From Aquatica leii (Eukaryota > Arthropoda > Insecta > Coleoptera > Lampyridae): a stretch of 64,000 bases of DNA. Location: NCBI GenBank assembly GCA_035610365.1, contig CM069433.1:175972882-176036881 (forward strand), written 5' to 3'. Below the pieces are notes generated by a model. That model was not told the DNA's origin, did no database searches, and saw only the letters and a list, made by a program, of their open reading frames with translations. How positions within the stretch are numbered: the first letter of the stretch is position 1; each line of letters opens with the position of its first letter. This document shows positions 58,180 to 64,000 of the stretch, piece after piece. Both the position numbers and the translations under genes were made by a program.

Positions 58180-58539
58180 AACGTGTTGCCCAACCAAAGG
58201 GGGCCTATTTTAACTACTATCGTCTGTGACATTGACTTACGTTCTAGCGTTTGATAGCACTTACGTAAATTTATCTTCTTATATCTACAAACTTTTTTGT
58301 CTGTGATAAAAAAAATATACTCGTTACTACAACTGCTGTTTTCTAATTTGTTTTCTTACAGCTTTGGGGAGATTTAAACAGTGTCTCCCCTTCTAATCTA
58401 ATCTCCAAATCAAACTAAGTTAGTCGCTGCCTTTTTAAGTGTTTAAAGCAGATACCTTAATTATGCCAGAAAGTAGTAACAAGCGTTTTTTAGTACGCCA
58501 ATCTTCACGCCAATAATCTTCAAATAAATTTCATAAGAC

Positions 58540-59560
58540 CCTAAAAAGAGAAAGTATGACGAATGTTACATAGCTTTTGGATTTATGAATTCCAATAATA
58601 GTCCTCAGTGTGCATTGTCGAACAAAATTTTAACAAAAAATTTTGGTTTTTGCAAAAAAGGCTTTATTATTTCCAATCTTTGAATCAGAAATATAAAAAT
58701 AAAAAAGCAGAAAAACAAAAAAGGCTTTTAAAAACAAAAACGTTTATGCTCCAAACATCACAGACGGTTAATAAATATTTTACCGCAGTTTCTTACATTG
58801 CTTCGTACAAAATTACAATAGCCGGAGAAACTCACACAATACCAGAAAAGTCTTGTAAGTTTTCTCTACAAATAGATGAATCCACTGATGTAGCAGACCT
58901 AGCAGTATTGTTAGTATTTGTACAGTATTAATACAAACATGCTATAGAAGAGGTTCTACTTATTTGTAAGTCGTTAGAAAGTAAAGCTAGAAAAGCTAAA
59001 ATGTTGTTAACTATTTTTACGAAAATGGATTACCATGGGACTATTGCATCGATATTTGCACTGATGGAGCAAAAGTAATGGCTGGAAATCTACAAACAAG
59101 AATCAAAGAGATTGCTAATAATTGTAGTAGTAGTCACTGTATAATTCACCGCTAAGAATTAGCTGTCAAAAATTTACCATTTCCTCTTAAAACTGTTCTT
59201 AACGAGTCAGTAAAAATAATAAACTTTATAAAGTCTCGACCTTCATACATCTTTACTACTCCACACAGAAGTACAATGGTTTTTTTTTTGAGAACCGACC
59301 ACTGTTAGAATTTTGTTGTAGCCTTAGACACAAGTATCCAGAGCTGTCATAAAAAGCTATTTCTGTTTTCTATGTACGTAGCCACTAAAACTAAATATCA
59401 AAATCGTTTGAATGCGAAACGAAACCTTACATGGCGTTTCAACTCTCTTGTATAAAATCGAACTCAATATCACACATCATATTGAAATGTTCTCAAATTC
59501 AAGAGCCTTCTTGAAGTTGTAATCCATGTTCTAGAACGTATACCGAAAGAAATGGATCAT
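58540..59560 (+). pseudogene. hAT 2 transposase (BED-type) relic
   Basis: The start reads KKRKYDECYIAFGFMNSNNS (BED-like zinc finger of this group), then an open stretch 58608-58931 with TSQTVNKYFTAVSYIASYKI, CKFSLQIDESTDVADLAVLL and VFVQY, where DEST holds the first catalytic Asp. Then, past a frame change, WDYCIDICTDGAKVMAG (second Asp), NCSSSHCIIHR (family HCxxHR motif), ELAVKNLPFPLKTVLNESVK and IINFIKSRPS, and a later ATKTKYQNRLNAKRNLTW. This is the SCAND3/ZBED5-like branch of hAT transposases, some of which were domesticated in animals. Several stops and frameshifts prevent function. Confidence 0.9.
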
Positions 59561-60054
59561 TGGAGAATAATTTCTAAAATATGTACTATAAATACGGTAC
59601 AAACAAATTGTAAGTCAGTTATTCCCGTAATGTGAAGCAGGCAGTGTTAAGAAAATTATTCAAGTTTAAATAAGTAATAAACTCGTGTGTGAAGATAAAT
59701 ATACGGAGTATAATCTTGTACGTGACTTTAGTGTAAACAAATAATAAGTGTTAAATAGTTATCCGCGGACTTATCTTCGTGTAAGTGATAGTGTTATACA
59801 TAAATTACAGTGTAAGTGTTTTTATTAAATTTCTTTAGATTTAATTAGTTCGGTTAGTTTAAACGTAATAAAGATCGTTTTTAAAACTATTTTTAATAAT
59901 TTTACCTAATATTTACCAACTATTTTCTTAAAAGTCTCGATAATGTTTATTTAGTTAATTAATTAGTTGAAAAAATATACTGGGGCTCAGCCAAACTAAC
60001 TTTAATTTGTAATGGCTCCTCGCCTAAAAAGGTTTGAAAAACGCTGCACTACAC

Positions 60055-61470
60055 AATGCAAAAGAAACCGAAAAAAAATCTCCGAAATCTAACCGGTAAA
60101 AGTCTTCGGTTAAAGATTTGTGCTTCTTTTATACGCTACTGACTGACATAGTTTTTCTAACGGCTTAAATAATAAAATCGCCAGAAAAATTTGTTTCTGA
60201 GCATGATGTACTTCTTATCGAACTACTTCTATCTTTTATCTAATATGCAGCCCGTTGTAACAATTTTAAAATGCTTCGTTGTTATGTGCCATTAAAGATA
60301 CTTCCAATATACATGTAAAGACTATAAATACACGTACATTCTCTTAGAAATATAACTGAATACGACTACAAACTTAAGGAACAGTATACTTATGGCGTTA
60401 AATGAAAATTTTTGTTTTAAGAATTTGATCCAAAGTGGCTCATTTTAGATATATTTGCAATTAAAGTTTTCAGGTCGGTCCTGTTTAAATAAATGGAAAT
60501 TGAGTGATCTATGCAGTAAATGCTGTGAGATATGTATTTTCAAAAGTTTTGATCTATTGTGTCAATTTTTATTTTCTTTAGTTTTCCATTATATACAAAA
60601 TTAATCATTGATAAAATAATTGCAAAAGGTACCATTTATTTGTTCGTGTTGTCACTGATCTAATTTAACAAAATGTATTTGAGCTAAATAAACAAATTCC
60701 GTTTTCTTAAAACTCAGTTCGAATACCTGTTTTATTTCTGCCTTGATTTTTTCAGTTGATACTAAGTGATTAGCGTAAGTTGCCTTCATTTGGGCGTTTG
60801 TGCAATGATACTAGAGATGTTCTACTAAAGTCGTAGGCGGGAAAGACCACCTCATGTACCCATCAAACTTTTTTCTGGGGCCATAAAAATGGTGTAGTAA
60901 ACTATGCAAAACCTTTGTAAATTATAGGCAAGAGGTGCAAAATCAGATTTTAGCGACAAGAAATGCAATTAGACACAATGAGCAATTATTTCGCGGTTTA
61001 GAGTCAGCAAGGGTACAGATGAACCCACTATAGAAGAAGTCAGGAGACAAGCAAACAACTACTAACACTAAGATGGCAATCAACACAAATTTAATAAATT
61101 AACAAATAAATATTATTCCAAACAAACGATTATATAGCAATTACAATAAAATAATAAAACTTAACCAAAACGTAATATACTAGTTATAGTAGCTATCGTC
61201 AAATTCAAAAAAAAAAAACAACACAAACAAAACCCTTGCGTTTTCTACCCTGTTACACAAGCAAAAAACAAAAATAACTGGCTAATTTCTAATGTTAATT
61301 AATTGATCTAAATTTTAAAATTACGCATAATTACTGACTAAATTAAATTAAGAGCGGTTGTTTTTAATCAACATTGTATCGGATTTGAATTGTTTAGATT
61401 AAATTATAAAAATCAAATTCAAAAACATACGTAAGTACACGTGGTACCAACAGGAAGTAATAACAACAGG
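60055..61470. other. AT-rich stretch, no gene seen
   Basis: A less AT-rich patch near 60800-61060 contains an open-looking run (LATRNAIRHNEQLFRGLESA) that I cannot identify. Confidence 0.4.
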
Positions 61471-61474
61471 GAAA

Positions 61475-63450
61475 AGAATTAGAATATAGGAGAAACTACG
61501 GAAGAACGTTTCAATCTTCAAAGTCTATATGAAGAAAGCACTGCATACCTATAACGAAGAAGAGTAGAACAGAAGATAAAAACCTTGAGAAGGACAGTGG
61601 AAGAAGAATATGAACATATAAAAGCATGCATAAAGGAAGCGGAAAGGAAGCGTTAGGGTTAACCAAGAAGAAGACACCCGGGAAGCCATACTGGTGGGAT
61701 GGAAACATTGCAATCAAAATCGAGGAAAAGAAACGACTGTACAAATTATGGCTGAGCAACAGTGACCAACACAGAGAAGGAATAAAATTTGGATTCACAA
61801 GTGTTATTATATCAAGCAATACGTTGGGGGGTCCAAAAGCTTCGAAGCGTGGAGAGTTATAAATGAAAGTTGGAAATGAAAGAATAAATTCTACCTCCAC
61901 AATCAAACACAAGCCAATATAATACCCACCACAGAACTAGTGTTAAAAATGGAACACCTAGAAATAGCACTGAAATCCTTAAAATCAGATAAGTCCCCTG
62001 GTCCAAGAAAAATATATGCGGAATTAATAAAGTACGCGCCGGGCAAATTACACTATATGCTCATCAAACTCTTTCAACGGTGTATAAGCGGTGAAACGAT
62101 CCCAGAAGAGTGGAGGACATCGTACACCACGCCCATACATAAGAAAGGCTCAAAAAATAATCCTGCCAACTATCGCGAGATTTCCGTCATATCATCAATA
62201 GAAAGGTTATACAGCAAAGTTATGGAAATTTTCATAGAAGAGGACATAAAGGAAAGAATAGGAGACGAGCAATGTGGTTTCAGGGCTGGAAGGTCAGTAG
62301 TGGACAACATCTTTACAATACAACAAGTAGTAGAAAAGCGCTCGAAGAGGGACAGAAAAGTGAATATGTATTTTATTGACTTAGCAAAGGCCTACAATAG
62401 CGTGCCTATTGCAAACTTTTTTACCAAATTGACAAACTTCAACTTCAAACCCTTCGTTAATAAATGCGACAAAGAATCTCTACAAGAACAATACTACAAG
62501 AATACGACTAAGAAATCAGTTCTCGCAAAGCTTTCACGTAAATAAGGGGCTTAGACAGGGCTGTGGGTTATCCCCTACACTCTTTACTATATATTTGGAA
62601 AGAATATTGGAGAAATGGAGACGCCAATGCAGAAACATGGGACTGCAGGTCGGTGATGATAAACTGTATACTCCCTTCTTCGGGGACGACCAAGTAGTTA
62701 TATCAAAAGACGCGGACGACCTCAGTTATATGGTCAGAAAGTTAAACAAATACTACCAGAAAGCCGGACTGAAGATTAATTTTAACAAATCGTAGTATTT
62801 GGTAATAGGGAATAACAAAATCGAAGACCTGCAACTGGGAACGATGACCCTCAAAGGCATCAAAAGCTACAACTACTTGGGAATAATCATAAACAAAAAA
62901 GGAGATAGCGAAGAAGAAGTTAATTCTAGAATAAATAAAGGCAGGATGGTCACACGATCCTTAAACGACATACTATGAAGCAAGAAAATATCAAATAATA
63001 CCAAAAAGAGAATGTACTCGGCCCCAGTACAAAGTGTGATCACCTATGGTGCAGAAGCATGGCAGTTGAGGAAGAACAGTTTATCCCGCCTGTAGGCAAC
63101 AGAGATGCAGTACTGGAGGAAAAGTTGCGGACTCGTAAGAACGGATAGAATACGAAATATAGACATCCGAGAACAACTCGAAGTGAAAAGGAATATTATA
63201 AAGGAAGTGGAGAAAAAACAACTTATCTGGTACGGGCATGTACAGAGAATAGAAGACGAGAGATGGCCGAAGAAGGCAATAAAGTGAGTACCACCTGAGA
63301 CAAGGTAACGCAGAAGGTCCAAGAAGAAAAGGATCCAAGGGGTGTAGACAGCGAAGGAGGCCAGAGAACTGGAGGACGAAGAATAGAACGATAGAAAGGC
63401 CTGGAGGATAGGAGCAAGAAAGCGGCACCAGCCGTAGAGCAACCCTGCGT
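61475..63450 (+). pseudogene. RTE-like LINE, older relative of the 54.75-kb copy
   Basis: The plus strand reads FNLQSLYEESTAYL near 61510, then AERK-ALGLTKKKTPGKPYWW across a frame change, then the open stretch 61940-62545: HLEIALKSLKSDKSPGP, RTSYTTPIHKKGSKNNPANY (RT motif), EQCGFRAGRSVVDNI, VNMYFIDLAKAYNSVP (motif A). After a break come GLRQGCGLSPTLFTIY, a motif C reading FFGDDQ for FADDQ (62670-62690), SYNYLGIIINKKGDSEEEV, TYGAEAWQL and KKQLIWYGHVQRIEDERWPK. The blocks parallel the LINE at 54.75-55.96 kb. It is 5'-truncated and ends near 63450 with CAGCCGTAGAGC, as the other copy does (AGCCGTAGGATCC). Many stops make it dead. Confidence 0.88.
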
Positions 63451-63459
63451 TAAATATAT

Positions 63460-64000
63460 AAATTAAAATCAATTCGCAAATTTAAATTAATTATTCGCCA
63501 AGGGAAATTTCTAATAATGATTCTTATCTGGAATAATGTTCTGACGATAGACAATACGGCAAAATAAAAAAAATTACCATGTGCGCTCTTTGATAACACA
63601 AACATTTCCCAAATGCATAAAATTTAGAAAGGTTTTACAAAACCCACAGAATTTAATAAAACTTAAATTTCGCTAACACGAAGAATTGTTACAAAGAGAA
63701 ATTGTAACAACTGTTTAACATATTTTCCACTCGATAACAGAATACCACTTTTGTTTTTCAAGAAGTAACAAGTAACGATAAAAAAAATAATCCGTAAATG
63801 CTACATAGGCAAAATCGGTTAAAGATTACTATAATATAAATATTTTAATAAATTTGACTAATTATAAAACTATAAAACACGAAGCAAAATGTATCATGCA
63901 TTAATAATTACTTGCAGTCGCAAAGAGATAGTTCTTGACAAGCGAGACGTGAACATTTAAATTAGTATAGTAACATGAGACTTACCCCAGATTTAAAGTT
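63460..64000. other. AT-rich end of window
   Basis: Nothing recognisable. Confidence 0.4.

Larger units (their letters stand above)
56053..60046 (+). mobile_element. hAT transposon 2, nearly full length, with nested solo LTR
   Basis: The left end CAGCGTTTCTCAAAGTG (56053) and the reverse complement of the right end, CAGCGTTTTTCAAACC (60046), form the TIR. They are flanked by CACTACAA and CACTACAC, 7 of 8 bases matching, as for a hAT 8-bp duplication. Inside are a BED-type transposase relic (58540-59560) and a solo LTR (57032-58179) with its own AACG duplication. Without the LTR the element is about 2.84 kb. Confidence 0.85.

Noticed and set aside
61511..61912. 133-codon minus-strand frame
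   Set aside because: Antisense to the LINE relic, whose plus-strand text is recognisable.
63044..63472. Three overlapping minus-strand frames (142, 115 and 64 codons)
   Set aside because: Antisense to the C-terminal LINE block containing QLIWYGHVQRIEDERWPK.

Overview
The window looks like strongly AT-rich, gene-poor insect (arthropod) nuclear DNA. Every coding block I can name belongs to a transposable element (TE). I found no complete cellular gene, no tRNA or rRNA gene, no CRISPR array and no bacterial-style operon. The mix of families (two piggyBac, two pogo/Tigger-like, mariner and Tc1-like, two hAT, R1-like and RTE-like non-LTR elements, three Ty3/gypsy relics, a Penelope-like relic) is typical of a TE-rich insect, possibly a beetle; that last guess is weak.

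Layout, 1-34 kb. 1-3.8 kb: a decayed minus-strand Ty3/gypsy element (gag, protease, RNase H; most of the reverse transcriptase is gone). 3.8-4.1 kb: a broken THAP domain. 5.9-7.0 kb: a Penelope-like scrap between inverted repeats that each resemble a decayed hammerhead ribozyme. 8.9-13.5 kb: an element with about 330-bp terminal inverted repeats (TIRs), filled by a ~181-bp tandem array and interrupted by a solo LTR. 17.6-18.7 kb: piggyBac relic 1. 19.07-23.27 kb: a complete but dead pogo-like element with a C-terminal PHD finger, split by a solo LTR. 26.5-27.2 kb: a fragment of an insect repeat protein I cannot classify. 27.5-29.05 kb: piggyBac relic 2, its catalytic aspartates still readable. 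30.40-32.87 kb: a second pogo-like element. 33.6-35.6 kb: two mariner fragments in opposite orientation between inverted repeats.

Layout, 36-64 kb. 36.0-36.6 kb: another unclassified insect repeat protein. 38.3-40.5 kb: a Tc1/mariner-superfamily transposase abutting a deleted gypsy element with a recognisable tRNA-Lys-like primer-binding site. 41-42.1 kb: a third gypsy relic. 43.8-45.5 kb: R1-like pieces in opposite orientation (twin-priming-like). 45.7-47.0 kb: a solo LTR. 49.86-54.7 kb: a BED-type hAT element whose apparent intron holds a Tc1-like element and whose tail holds a young 5'-truncated RTE-like LINE with a 17-bp target-site duplication. 56.05-60.05 kb: a hAT element with 8-bp duplications, split by a solo LTR. 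61.5-63.45 kb: an older relative of the LINE. Between these lie long AT-rich stretches in which I see nothing.

The elements do not work together as a pathway; they form a layered insertion record. One LTR family (TGTTAC...GTAACA, 1.15-1.46 kb, 4-bp duplications) occurs four times, three times inside another transposon. That family and the LINE at 54.75-55.96 kb look like the youngest layer. The observations most worth following are this LTR family, the TIR-plus-satellite element, the multiple internal binding-site-like repeats of both pogo elements, the two unclassified repeat proteins, and the ribozyme-like Penelope ends.
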